Below the pieces are notes generated by a model. That model worked only from the letters and a program-made list of their open reading frames with translations, searched no databases and was not told where the DNA came from. From positions 18,128 through 82,127 of the forward strand of contig CANOUP010000005.1 of NCBI GenBank assembly GCA_947570625.1: 64,000 nt of DNA, given 5' to 3'. Shown here one piece after another: positions 16,895 through 25,581 of the stretch. Source of the stretch: an uncultured Clostridia bacterium (lineage in GTDB: Bacteria > Bacillota > Clostridia > Christensenellales > Borkfalkiaceae). Every line of letters begins with the position of its first letter. The first letter of the stretch is position 1. The position numbers and the translations under genes were made by a program.

Positions 16895-18190
16895 TTATTT
16901 GCGGTTGGGTGAAATTTTGTCCTTGCCGCCCATATACTTCCTTAAAACTTCGGGTATATAGACGCTTCCGTCGGGTTGAAGGTGATTTTCGAGGAAAGCG
17001 ATAAGCATTCTCGGGGGAGCTACGACCGTATTGTTGAGGGTATGGGCAAATTCGTTTTTGCCCGTTTTGGAATTTTTGTACCTGATGCCCAGCCTTCTCG
17101 CCTGCGCGTCGGTTAGGTTGGAACAGCTTCCCACCTCGAAATACTTTTTCTGGCGGGGGCTCCACGCTTCGATATCGCAACTCTTGTATTTCAGGTCCGC
17201 CAAATCGCCCGAACAGCAGATAAGCTGTCTTACGGGGATTTCCATGGAAACGAAAAGTTCTACGGTATAGTTCCAGAGCTTGTTGTACCAGTCCTCGCTT
17301 TCTTCGGGCTTGCAGATAACTATCATTTCCTGCTTTTCGAACTGGTGTATGCGGTATATGCCCCTCTCCTCTATGCCGTGCGCGCCCTTCTCTTTGCGGA
17401 AACAGGGCGAATAGGAAGTAAGCGTTTGGGGCAGGGAGTTTTCGGGCAGAACCTCGCCCATAAACCTGCCTATCATAGAGTGCTCAGAAGTGCCGATAAG
17501 ATACAGGTCCTCGCCCTCAATCTTGTACATCATACCTTCCATTTCTTCGAAGCTCATAACGCCAGACACGACGTCGCTTCTTATCATAAACGGGGGCACG
17601 CAATAAGTGAATCCCTTGTCAATCATAAAATCGCGGGCGTACGTCAATACTGCCGAGTGAAGCCTTGCGATATCGCCTAAGAGATAGTAAAAGCCGTTTC
17701 CGCTGGTGCGCCTTGCGGAATCGAGGTCGATACCGCCCAGACTTTCGAGAATATCGAGGTGATAAGGAACGTCGAAAGGTTTTTCCTTTGCTTCCAAAAA
17801 TACTTTGCCCTCGACGTTTTGGCTGTCGTCGCGCCCGACGGGCACGTCGTCTGCTATTATGTTTGGAATCGACATCATTCTTGTTTTCAAACTTGCTTCG
17901 ATTTCCGCCTCTTGCGCTTCTATCGCAGAAATGCGGTCGTTGTTCTCCTTGGAAAGGCGCTTTGCTTCTTCGGCTTCTTCCTTCTTACCCTCGCGCATTA
18001 ATGCGCCTATGCTTTTTGCAAGCGTGTTGCGCTGTGCGCGACGGCTGTCGCCTTCGGATTGAAGCTCGCGCTTTTTGACGTCGAGCGCGATTATTTCGTC
18101 GACGAGCGGAAGCTTTTTATCCTGAAATTTCTTTTTGATATTTGCCTTTACAAGTTCGGGATTTTCTCTTATAAGATTAATGTCAATCAT
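16895..18190 (-). CDS. serS: Seryl-tRNA synthetase
   Basis: 431 residues, normal length. It charges tRNA-Ser with serine. The N-terminal 110 residues form the long helical hairpin (KKRELQSEGDSRRAQRNTLA) that holds the tRNA arm. The class II catalytic core follows, with motif 2 in CFRKEKGAHGIEERGIYRIH and motif 3 near NNTVVAPPRMLIAFLEN. The TSEHS segment near 240 is the serine-binding loop. Transcribed alone from its own promoter; the 130-base upstream region is too short for a T-box and none is visible. Confidence 0.97.
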   Translation of the reverse strand: MIDINLIRENPELVKANIKKKFQDKKLPLVDEIIALDVKKRELQSEGDSRRAQRNTLAKSIGALMREGKKEEAEEAKRLSKENNDRISAIEAQEAEIEASLKTRMMSIPNIIADDVPVGRDDSQNVEGKVFLEAKEKPFDVPYHLDILESLGGIDLDSARRTSGNGFYYLLGDIARLHSAVLTYARDFMIDKGFTYCVPPFMIRSDVVSGVMSFEEMEGMMYKIEGEDLYLIGTSEHSMIGRFMGEVLPENSLPQTLTSYSPCFRKEKGAHGIEERGIYRIHQFEKQEMIVICKPEESEDWYNKLWNYTVELFVSMEIPVRQLICCSGDLADLKYKSCDIEAWSPRQKKYFEVGSCSNLTDAQARRLGIRYKNSKTGKNEFAHTLNNTVVAPPRMLIAFLENHLQPDGSVYIPEVLRKYMGGKDKISPNRK

Positions 18191-18219
18191 AAAAACTCCT
18201 AAGAATTGCGTATATGCAA

Positions 18220-18248
18220 ATTATACTTCAAATTTTTGGTAATTGCAA
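18220..18248 (-). promoter_or_regulatory. Predicted serS promoter
   Basis: Minus strand TTGCAA, 17-base spacer, TATAAT. The transcript would start about 25 bases upstream of the serS ATG, just ahead of a TAGGAG ribosome site. Confidence 0.65.
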
Positions 18249-18267
18249 TAAAATAGCCGTTATTATC

Positions 18268-18296
18268 TTGAAAAAAAAGATTACATATGATATAAT
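18268..18296 (+). promoter_or_regulatory. Predicted P-type ATPase promoter
   Basis: TTGAAA, 17-base spacer, TATAAT, directed away from the serS promoter. The two promoters stand back to back within 80 bases. Confidence 0.65.
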
Positions 18297-18330
18297 GTCA
18301 AATGTATAAATTTATTTTTCAGAGTTGATT

Positions 18331-21042
18331 ATGAGCAAAATTGTTTTTAAAGTTAACGGTAAGAAAAATTCCACGCCCGAAACACAGCCCGAAGAAGCAG
18401 TGACGGCCGAGGAAGAAACCGCCGTTTCCGCCGAGAGCGCAGTTGCGGATTTGCCTGCGCCCGCCGACCCGCCCAAAAAGACGGGCAAGGCGCCCAAACC
18501 CGATATTGACGCGGAAAGCGAAAACAAGGACGGGGATTTCGATAAGGAAAAAATAGTCAAGTATTTCAAACGCCACCCCAAAAAAGCGGTAAACACAAAA
18601 GTCGACAGGTTCACGCCAAAGCTGAACAAGGGACTTTCCCCCGCGCAGGTGCAGACAAGGTTTACGCAGTTCCTGTTCAACGACACCAATAAAAAGTATT
18701 CGCGTTCGTACGCGAGCATCTTTATCGGCAATATCTGCACGTTCTTCAACCTCCTGTGTCTGCTTGCGGGCGTCGCGCTGATTATTGCCGACACGCAGGG
18801 CATAACCAACTATCTCGTTCTGTTTATCACGACGGCGAATATCGTTATAGGAATTATACAGGAAATCCGTTCGAAGCTGTCTGTCGACAAACTTTCGATA
18901 CTAAACGCAAACACCGTCAAGGTAATGCGCGACGGCGAAGTTACGGAAGTGCCTGCAAACGAGATTGTGCTTGACGACGTAATTATCCTCGAACTGGGCA
19001 ACCAGGTGCCCGCCGACTGCATACTCGCCGAAGGCAGCGTCGAGGTCAACGAAAGTCTTCTTACTGGCGAATCCGTCGCAATAAAGAAAAACGTAGGCGA
19101 CCTGCTTTACGCCGGAAGCTTTATTTCAAGCGGTAACGGCAAATGCAGGGTTGAAAAAGTAGGTAAAGAAACTTATCTGGAAAAGCTTACTTCCAAAGCC
19201 AAAAAGTACAAAAGACCCAATTCCGAGCTTATGAATTCCACCAAGCTCATAATAAAGGTCATTTCCATACTTATAATTCCCATTGCGATAGGTATGTTTT
19301 TCATTGCGAAAAACAACTTCGACCCCGCTTCGAACGTACAGGACTTCCTGTTCAAGGCGAACATAAACTACGCAATACAGAGAACATGTTCGGTTGTAAT
19401 AGGTATGATACCTTCGGGTATGCTTCTTCTGACCTCCGTCGCGCTTGCCGTGGGCATCGTGAGGCTGGCAAAAAATCATACGCTCGTTCAGGATATGTAT
19501 TCCCTCGAAATGCTTGCAAGGGTGAACGTGCTTTGCCTCGACAAGACGGGTACGATTACCGACGGCAGAATGAAAGTAAACGACTGCGTAATACTCAACA
19601 CCGTCGGCGAATATTCGCTCAACGATATTATGGGCAGTATGCTTTCGGCGCTCGACGACAATAACCAGACCTCGATAGCGCTTCATAACCATTTCGGTTT
19701 AAGCGACAAGCTGTCGCCCTCCGTTACTCTCCCCTTCTCTTCCAAAAGAAAGCTTTCTGCGGTAACGTTCGAGGACGTGGGAACCTTCGTAATGGGCGCG
19801 CCCGAATTCGTACTTAAACCTTACCCCGCGAAGGTTGAAAGAATTGTAAAGAGCTATGCGCAGATGGGACTGAGGGTTATTGTGCTTGCGCACTCGCCCG
19901 CGCCCATAGTGGGCGAAAAACTGCCCGCAGTGTTGAAGCCCGTAGCCGTTATTTCGATTGCCGACAATATCCGCGAGGACGCGATTGAAACAATCAGGTG
20001 GTTCGGCGACAACGACGTAAACGTTAAAGTTATATCGGGCGACAACCCCGTGACGGTATGCGAAGTTGCAAAGCGCGCGGGAATAAAGAACGCGGAAAAA
20101 TTTATTTCCCTCGAAGGTCTTAACGAAAAGGAAGTCGAAAACGTCGCAAACAAGTATACTGTGTTCGGCAGGGTTACGCCCGAACAGAAAGCAGTTTTGG
20201 TGCGTTCGATTAAGTCGGAAGGCAACACTGTTGCAATGACGGGCGACGGCGTAAACGATATACTCGCGCTCAAAGAAGCCGACTGCGCCATTTCGGTAGC
20301 TTCGGGAAGCGAAGCCGCGAGAAACGTAAGCCATATCGTGCTTATGGACAACAACTTCAACAATATGCCCAAAGTCGTTGCCGAGGGCAGGCGCGTTATA
20401 AACAACATTAAAAACTCGTCGTCGCTGTATCTGATGAAGACGCTGTTCACCGCCCTGCTTGCGACGCTGTGCATCATAATGCAGGTGCCCTACCTGTTTA
20501 TGCCGCAGAATATGCTTCTTCTGGAAACGTGCATAATAGCTATACCCTCCTTCTTCCTCTCGCTCCAACCCAACAAGGACAGAGTACAGGGCAAATTTAT
20601 TACCCACGTTATGAGCGGAGCCGTGTCGGGCGCGCTGGTGATGGTAATATGCGTTATGTCGATGTATATAACGAACGTCATCGACCCTGCGGAATTCGGG
20701 CAGTATTACAGCCCCATGTGTATGATTGCGCTGACCTTCTCCGGGCTTGTAATGGTGTTCAGAATATGTAAACCGTTCAACGTATACCGCGCCGTACTGT
20801 GCGTGAGTATGCTTGCGCTGTGTATTACGGCTTACGCGGTAGACCCGCTTGCCGAACTGTTCTACAAGGGCTGGAAAACGATTGAGTGGGATTACGCGAA
20901 GATACTTATTATAGTCGTCGTCATAGAAGCGGCCTTCCCCGTGTCCAGCTGGATGATAGAGCTGATGCATATAATATTCCCGTCGTCTACGGGAAAACAT
21001 AAAGCACAGCAAATTCAGGCGCAACAGCAAAACCAACAATAA
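18331..21042 (+). CDS. P-type cation-transporting ATPase, CtpE-like
   Basis: About 903 residues from the ATG at 18331 (a TTG two codons earlier is less likely). The first 90 residues are Pro/Glu-rich and probably disordered. Then come the actuator loop LLTGESVAIKK, the phosphorylation site CLDKTGTITDG (Asp near residue 405) and the hinge TGDGVNDILALKEADCAI, all typical of P-type pumps, with about ten membrane segments. The segment SGMLLLTSVALAVGIVRLA before the phosphorylation domain matches CtpE-type ATPases, linked to calcium uptake in mycobacteria. The usual PEGL of Ca-type pumps reads PSGM here, so ion specificity is uncertain. Expressed from its own promoter. Confidence 0.85.
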   Translation: MSKIVFKVNGKKNSTPETQPEEAVTAEEETAVSAESAVADLPAPADPPKKTGKAPKPDIDAESENKDGDFDKEKIVKYFKRHPKKAVNTKVDRFTPKLNKGLSPAQVQTRFTQFLFNDTNKKYSRSYASIFIGNICTFFNLLCLLAGVALIIADTQGITNYLVLFITTANIVIGIIQEIRSKLSVDKLSILNANTVKVMRDGEVTEVPANEIVLDDVIILELGNQVPADCILAEGSVEVNESLLTGESVAIKKNVGDLLYAGSFISSGNGKCRVEKVGKETYLEKLTSKAKKYKRPNSELMNSTKLIIKVISILIIPIAIGMFFIAKNNFDPASNVQDFLFKANINYAIQRTCSVVIGMIPSGMLLLTSVALAVGIVRLAKNHTLVQDMYSLEMLARVNVLCLDKTGTITDGRMKVNDCVILNTVGEYSLNDIMGSMLSALDDNNQTSIALHNHFGLSDKLSPSVTLPFSSKRKLSAVTFEDVGTFVMGAPEFVLKPYPAKVERIVKSYAQMGLRVIVLAHSPAPIVGEKLPAVLKPVAVISIADNIREDAIETIRWFGDNDVNVKVISGDNPVTVCEVAKRAGIKNAEKFISLEGLNEKEVENVANKYTVFGRVTPEQKAVLVRSIKSEGNTVAMTGDGVNDILALKEADCAISVASGSEAARNVSHIVLMDNNFNNMPKVVAEGRRVINNIKNSSSLYLMKTLFTALLATLCIIMQVPYLFMPQNMLLLETCIIAIPSFFLSLQPNKDRVQGKFITHVMSGAVSGALVMVICVMSMYITNVIDPAEFGQYYSPMCMIALTFSGLVMVFRICKPFNVYRAVLCVSMLALCITAYAVDPLAELFYKGWKTIEWDYAKILIIVVVIEAAFPVSSWMIELMHIIFPSSTGKHKAQQIQAQQQNQQ

Positions 21043-21046
21043 ATAA

Positions 21047-21085
21047 ATACCCCCGCGCTTTTTACCGTAGTTCCCATAGGGAATT
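21047..21085 (-). repeat. Composite intergenic repeat, copy 3 (left edge of mobile region)
   Basis: ATACCCCCGCGC, twelve variable bases, then TTCCCATAGGGAATT. The outer 12 and inner 15 bases are identical, in inverse orientation, to the copy at 26973-27010. It starts five bases after the ATPase stop codon. Confidence 0.8.
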
Positions 21086-21113
21086 TTAGGTAAGCCGCAG
21101 GTGAACGAGAATT

Positions 21114-21140
21114 AGGCGTGGCGTGAAGCCACGCCTTTTC
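21114..21140 (+). terminator. Intrinsic terminator after the P-type ATPase
   Basis: AGGCGTGGC-GTGAA-GCCACGCCT followed by TTTCTCTTG on the plus strand. It sits between the ATPase and the convergent recombinase gene. Confidence 0.8.
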
Positions 21141-21161
21141 TCTTGTCTTGTTTTAGTTGCT

Positions 21162-22826
21162 TTAATTGTTGTAGTCGTCATCGAAGAACGGCGGAACGAT
21201 TGCGCCTACGAAGTTATAGACTATTTCTACCGTTTGTCTGTAATGTCCGTTTACTTTCGTTTTCTCGTGGACGATTACCTTGTCAATGAACGAACGCAGA
21301 ATTTCGGGCGTGAGTTCTTCAAAATTGCTGTACTTGTAGATGAGTAGCATAAAGTCGAGAATTTTATCGTCTTGCGCTTTGGCTTTCTCTATTTCAGCTT
21401 TCAAAGTCTTAACCCGCTCTTTCAGCGTGGCTTGCTCGGCTTCGTATGTATCGCTCATTTTCAAATACCGTTCTTCCGAGATTTTACCCGTAACCTTATC
21501 TTCGTATAGGCTCTCTATAATCTTGTCGAGCTTGTCTATGCGTTCTTCCGAAGTTTCTATTTCGCGTAGGTTCTCTTTGAGTTCCTTTTTCGTTTTCGCT
21601 TCGGCGTCCTTGCGTAAGGTCTGTAAAAATTCTTCGTTGTGGTTCTTGGCAAAGTGGATTGTGCGCCGCAAATCGTCCTGTATGATTGCCGTTACCGCTT
21701 TCACGGTTATTTGGTGTGAGCCACAAATGCGCTTCTTCTGCTTACGGTAAGTAGAGCAGTTAAAGTATTCCGCTTGCTTCATAGTAGTACACCTGCAAAG
21801 ATACATTTTCTTTCCGCAGTCAGCACAGTACAGCATTCCCGACAGCGGACTCATTTCGCCCATATCGGTAGGACGGCGTTTGTTTTGCCGTATCTTCTGA
21901 ACGGTGTCGAAAGTCTGCTTGTCTATGATTGCTTCCTGCGTGTTCTCGAAAACTACCCAATCTTCTTTCGGTACATCAATGCGCCGTTTCGATTTGTATG
22001 ACTTTTTGTATGTCTTGAAGTTTACCGTATGCCCAAGATAACTGACATCTTCCAATATGTGTGCTATGGAATTTTGCGACCATATATTTGAGCAATCGTT
22101 AATCTTTAACGCTGTGGGTAAACCGTTCTTATGGCAATACACAACGGGTGTATCAATGCCGCGTTCGGTCAGTATCCGCGCTATTTGTGTCGGACCGTAA
22201 CCTTGAATACAGAGTTTGAAAATTTCTCTCACGATTTCCGCACCTTTCTCGTCTATAATCCATTTCTCTTTATCTTCGGGACTTTTCATATAGCCGAGCG
22301 GCGGTATGTAAGAAATGTGCTTGCCCGAATTGCCTTTGGCACGGACAACTGCCTTGATTTTCTTACTGCAATCTTTGGCGTACATTTCGTTGAGTATGTT
22401 CTTGAACGGTGTAATATCGTCGTCGGGATTGGTTTCGCTGTCCACTTGGTCGTAGATTGCTATAAACCTTACGTCGGCTTCGGCAAGATAATACTTGGTG
22501 TAATAGCCTACAAGAATGTGATCCCTGCCGAATCTCGACATATCCTTGACGATAACTGTAGATATTTTACCGTTGTCCACGTCGTCCATCATACGCTTGA
22601 AGTCGGGGCGGTCAAAGTTGCTTCCCGAATATCCGTCGTCAACATAAAATCTAACGTTGCGCAAACGGTTTTCGTCCGCATACTTTTGTAACAGCATTTT
22701 CTGATTACGGATACTGTTGGAATCGCCGTCCAAATCGTCGTCGCAGGACAGTCTGCAATAGAGAGCCGTCCATTGTTCTTCTGCACTTTTTACTTTCTTA
22801 TATTTAATTGTCGGTTGCAAATTCAT
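21162..22826 (-). CDS. Large serine recombinase (TnpX/Tn4451-like)
   Basis: 554 residues. The N-terminal resolvase domain has the catalytic serine S27 in YCRLSCDDD, then DDGYSGSNFDRPDF and SRFGRDH with the conserved arginines. A recombinase domain follows, then a zinc ribbon (CADCGKKM with CGS further on), a long coiled coil at about 400-480 and a C-terminal tail. This is the layout of large serine integrases of gut mobile elements, which integrate and excise circular DNA without host factors. The TnpW-like gene directly upstream overlaps its ATG by four bases, as is common in this family. It lies at the left end of the mobile region, facing the element edge. Confidence 0.93.
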   Translation of the reverse strand: MNLQPTIKYKKVKSAEEQWTALYCRLSCDDDLDGDSNSIRNQKMLLQKYADENRLRNVRFYVDDGYSGSNFDRPDFKRMMDDVDNGKISTVIVKDMSRFGRDHILVGYYTKYYLAEADVRFIAIYDQVDSETNPDDDITPFKNILNEMYAKDCSKKIKAVVRAKGNSGKHISYIPPLGYMKSPEDKEKWIIDEKGAEIVREIFKLCIQGYGPTQIARILTERGIDTPVVYCHKNGLPTALKINDCSNIWSQNSIAHILEDVSYLGHTVNFKTYKKSYKSKRRIDVPKEDWVVFENTQEAIIDKQTFDTVQKIRQNKRRPTDMGEMSPLSGMLYCADCGKKMYLCRCTTMKQAEYFNCSTYRKQKKRICGSHQITVKAVTAIIQDDLRRTIHFAKNHNEEFLQTLRKDAEAKTKKELKENLREIETSEERIDKLDKIIESLYEDKVTGKISEERYLKMSDTYEAEQATLKERVKTLKAEIEKAKAQDDKILDFMLLIYKYSNFEELTPEILRSFIDKVIVHEKTKVNGHYRQTVEIVYNFVGAIVPPFFDDDYNN

Positions 22827-23104
22827 TGTTTATTACCTCCCGAATTGCAACTCCCAAGCGATTGCTTATGAGATAACCGAATAGGAATAGACGGTTGCAA
22901 TGCTTCGTCGATATTCCGTTCGATTAGTCTTTTTGTAATGTCAAATGCCGTAGTGTCGGCGTTTGACTTTTCACGGGATATAACGGTATATACCGTGTTC
23001 CCGATAACTTTTTCACGGCTTCTTACAAGCGAGCCGTTCTCTTGTTCGTAGTAGTAAGACAGTAAGTCTGCCTTAGGTGTGGTTGCTCTGTTCGTTTTAA
23101 TAAT
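22823..23104 (-). CDS. TnpW-like small mobile-element protein, apparent non-ATG start
   Basis: An open frame of 93 codons without any ATG, ending in TGA that overlaps the recombinase ATG (ATGA). The product contains VIGNTVYTVISREKSNADTT followed by AFDITKRLIERN, a pattern known from TnpW-family proteins that precede large serine recombinases. AAGGAG stands six bases before ATT-ATT-AAA-ACG, so translation would have to begin at ATT, or the original ATG has mutated. The strong family pattern and coupling make it a real gene or a very recent pseudogene. The function of TnpW is not established. Confidence 0.6.
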   Translation of the reverse strand: MIKTNRATTPKADLLSYYYEQENGSLVRSREKVIGNTVYTVISREKSNADTTAFDITKRLIERNIDEALQPSIPIRLSHKQSLGSCNSGGNKQ

Positions 23105-23187
23105 GGTACTCCTTGTCTGAAATCGGGCGTTTCAAGTTATTTTCTCCCGTCATACAAGAAGAACACATAGTTTGATTTGCTTTTCGG

Positions 23188-23406
23188 TTACTGTCCGTTT
23201 TTTTCTCTTTTAGCGGCTTCTTCTAACAATACTTTATATCCCGCTTCTATAAGACGGACTTTCGTGTAACCGTTCTTTATTAAAAATGCGTTTATTTCTT
23301 CTGCCTGTTTTCTCGGCACGCTCGTCCCCCAAACCAAACTCTTTGCTTTGCGTTCTTCTCTGTGCCGTTCTTCATAGTTCTTATCTTTTTCCGCTCTCGG
23401 TTTCAT
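23188..23406 (-). CDS. Small basic protein, ribbon-helix-helix-like
   Basis: 72 residues, very rich in Lys, Arg and Glu. The central segment GTSVPRKQAEEINAFLIKNG followed by YTKVRLIEAGYKVLL resembles the strand-helix-helix layout of ribbon-helix-helix DNA-binding proteins. Proteins of this type near MobV relaxases often act as relaxosome accessory or copy-control factors, but that role here is inference. It is the gene after the relaxase on the same strand, about 115 bases downstream. Confidence 0.55.
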   Translation of the reverse strand: MKPRAEKDKNYEERHREERKAKSLVWGTSVPRKQAEEINAFLIKNGYTKVRLIEAGYKVLLEEAAKREKNGQ

Positions 23407-23520
23407 AATACCCTCCGTAAATATATGTGTCGTATTGACACGCCTTTTTCTTATTATACGCTTTTATGGGTATCTTGTCAACGGAATCCGATAGAGTAGT
23501 AGAACGGTATTATTGATTTT

Positions 23521-24717
23521 TTACTTCGACCACCAATTCTTTGTAGATTTAACGGGCGGTTTCGGTGCGTTCTTGCGCTCGGTTGCCGTTCGCTTTGCTT
23601 CGTCCAACTTATCCGGTGCATACTCGTTTACGAAAGCTACAAACTCTTTGTACTTCTCTAATTCGGGTATGCGCCGCTCGGCTTTCTGTAATTCGTTGAA
23701 AAGGTTTTCGCGGTCTTTGTCCGTGATTTTCTTTTCTTCTTCGAGCCGTTTATACTCGGCTGTAAGCCCGACAATCATCTTTCGTAACTTTGTAGGCGAT
23801 AAAGGGAGTTCGCCGCTCAATGCTTCGTGAAAAGCGTCTAAATATCCCTGCAACGGTTTCAATTCTTCCAACGCTTTATCTCTCGTCGCAACGGCTGTTT
23901 GCGCTTCTTGTATTACTTCTTCGGCGTGGACTTTTTCTTCTTCGAGACTTGCAAGCTCGGCTTCCTGTTTTGCCTTTTCGTATTGGTACTTCGTCGTGTG
24001 CTTTTTGTTACTTCCGACTTCGCCGCGATCCAAACCGTAGTGAACGCTTATCCGCTCATAAAAGCTGTCTTGCAAATTTCCGTAAGATAGCTGACCGCCG
24101 CGCTCACTCCAAAAGTCCGAACTGCACAGTTTCGGCTGTTCCAACGGAACGTACTCATAAATGCTTTTGCCGTGTTCGTCTTTCTTCTGAATAGGCGAGC
24201 CTTTTTCGTTCCGCAATACTTTTCCGTCTGCACCTTTCTCATAGACTTTCTTTTTGGCAGTGTCCACGATTGGTATGTAGTAGAGCTGTAAGTGTGGCGT
24301 TGTTTCATCCAAATGGATTACGGCGGACAATATGTTTTTGTCCGTTCCTTTATAGCCGATTTCTTGCAACGCAAACTCGTAACAACGATTGAAAAACTCC
24401 ATTACCGCATACGGCGTTTCTTCGCCTTTCTTCCAACCGAGCCGTTCGAAGAACGCCGTATCCGAAGTGATAATCATACCCTCGAAAGCAACGGATTTTT
24501 TCTTCTCCCGGAAGGTTGCGTTTAAGTCTTTCATTGTCTTTTTCCATTGAGCAGTAAGACCGCCTTCCGACTTCTTGAAATAGAGATTGAGCGGCGTGCG
24601 CTCGTCGTCTATATCTTCGTTGCGGTGGTGTTTACTCGTGCGTTCCGTTTCGCCGCCAATCTTTCCTGAACTACCTTTATTAAATTGTTCTATTCTGACT
24701 ACCTGATAACTTATAAT
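23521..24717 (-). CDS. MobV-family relaxase; start codon non-canonical or lost
   Basis: The frame from 24534 (ATG) encodes 337 residues, but the reading frame stays open to 24717 and there encodes SYQVVRIEQFNKGSSGKIGG and then SKHHRNEDIDDERTPLNLYF, the N-terminal MobV/Pre motif that holds the likely catalytic His. A GGAGGAAC ribosome site stands just upstream of ATT-ATA-AGT-TAT. The functional protein should therefore be about 397 residues and start at ATT or ATA. HLDETTPHLQLYYIPI (metal-binding HxDExTPHxH-like region) and a long C-terminal coiled coil follow. MobV proteins nick oriT and lead the strand into a recipient. Either a rare start is used or the gene is newly damaged. Confidence 0.8.
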   Translation of the reverse strand: MISYQVVRIEQFNKGSSGKIGGETERTSKHHRNEDIDDERTPLNLYFKKSEGGLTAQWKKTMKDLNATFREKKKSVAFEGMIITSDTAFFERLGWKKGEETPYAVMEFFNRCYEFALQEIGYKGTDKNILSAVIHLDETTPHLQLYYIPIVDTAKKKVYEKGADGKVLRNEKGSPIQKKDEHGKSIYEYVPLEQPKLCSSDFWSERGGQLSYGNLQDSFYERISVHYGLDRGEVGSNKKHTTKYQYEKAKQEAELASLEEEKVHAEEVIQEAQTAVATRDKALEELKPLQGYLDAFHEALSGELPLSPTKLRKMIVGLTAEYKRLEEEKKITDKDRENLFNELQKAERRIPELEKYKEFVAFVNEYAPDKLDEAKRTATERKNAPKPPVKSTKNWWSK

Positions 24718-24759
24718 TTTGTTCCTCCTGCAATAATTGCCCCCTGCAAGGGCGAACTT

Positions 24760-24781
24760 GGCTACTTGTAGCCTAGTGAGA
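24760..24781 (+). other. Candidate oriT of the MobV relaxase
   Basis: GGCTAC-TT-GTAGCC hairpin (24760-24773) followed by TAGTGAG (24774-24780), about 45 bases upstream of the relaxase frame. The layout fits MobV nic regions. A closely related copy lies at 13642-13661. Confidence 0.55.
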
Positions 24782-24784
24782 TAT

Positions 24785-25518
24785 GGATATACTCTGCATA
24801 TCCCGTTTTGTCCGTCCGAGCAGTAGTGTTTTGATTTCGTACTGTCTTGTGATTTTGCTTGCCGATTAAGGCGGTCTGATTGTCATTGAGTTTACCTCCG
24901 AATTGTTAGTTTATATCTTCGTCCACGCAAGAAAGAGTGGAATGGATACCGTAAAAAGGACACAAAAAAGCCGCTGATACTTTCAACGTAATCACCGACT
25001 TCTAACCGTATTTAGCAACTTCTCATTGCTCTATGGTGGTTAGCCATTCTATTGAATTGTAAGATTGTTATTAACTCAAAAGATACCTCGATTATAGAAA
25101 AATTTGTAACACAAAATAGACCATCAACGCTATCCGACTTTCACATCCTCATAGGAATCTCGGATAACTCCGGCTGCACGGTTTATTGCCGCAAAACGGT
25201 ACGACAATAAAAGCCTATCACGGCTCACGAATTTTGCGTACACTTAAAAAACCTTCGCTCTATCCGTAAGCTAAGGCAAGGCGGTTTTAACGCCAAAAAT
25301 CTTCCGTATTCAATGAGCAATCGCTCATCGCGGAACACCTCCCCGAAGGGCAAACTACCGCTCGTTACTCTATCGCGGTACAGTATGTATTATATCATAG
25401 ACTATAAATCGGTGCAATATGTTCACCGCCCATAAACGGACGGTGAAAAAAGTTTTTATGACTTTTTTTGTCGAAACTGGAATTGGGCAGTATGTTATTA
25501 GTGCTGTTATATATCCGC
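24785..25518. other. Non-coding stretch of the mobile region
   Basis: About 730 bases with no convincing gene on either strand. It holds several short hairpins. One minus-strand micro-frame of 13 codons (ATG at 25333, product MSDCSLNTEDFWR) follows a GGGAGG ribosome-site-like sequence and overlaps an ATGAGCGATTGCTCAT palindrome. It may be a leader peptide, an untranslated leader of the relaxase operon, or remains of an older insertion. I cannot assign a known RNA family. Confidence 0.4.
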
Positions 25519-25547
25519 TTGTTTTTTCGCGTCCGATATGATATAAT
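25519..25547 (+). promoter_or_regulatory. Cargo-module promoter (methyltransferase)
   Basis: TTGTTT, 17-base spacer, TATAAT, then ACGATAAACAGTAATTTGAGGAAATGACGTG. This is the same segment as in front of the genes at 12972 and 27127. Confidence 0.65.
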
Positions 25548-25581
25548 GCTTGTACGATAAACAGTAATTTGAGGAAATGAC

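Noticed and set aside
18191-18324. T-box leader for serS
   Set aside because: Only about 25 bases lie between the predicted transcript start and the ATG, and no T-box motif is present.
19699-21039. 446-codon frame opposite the P-type ATPase
   Set aside because: Shadow frame; rich in Arg, His and Tyr and without any domain.
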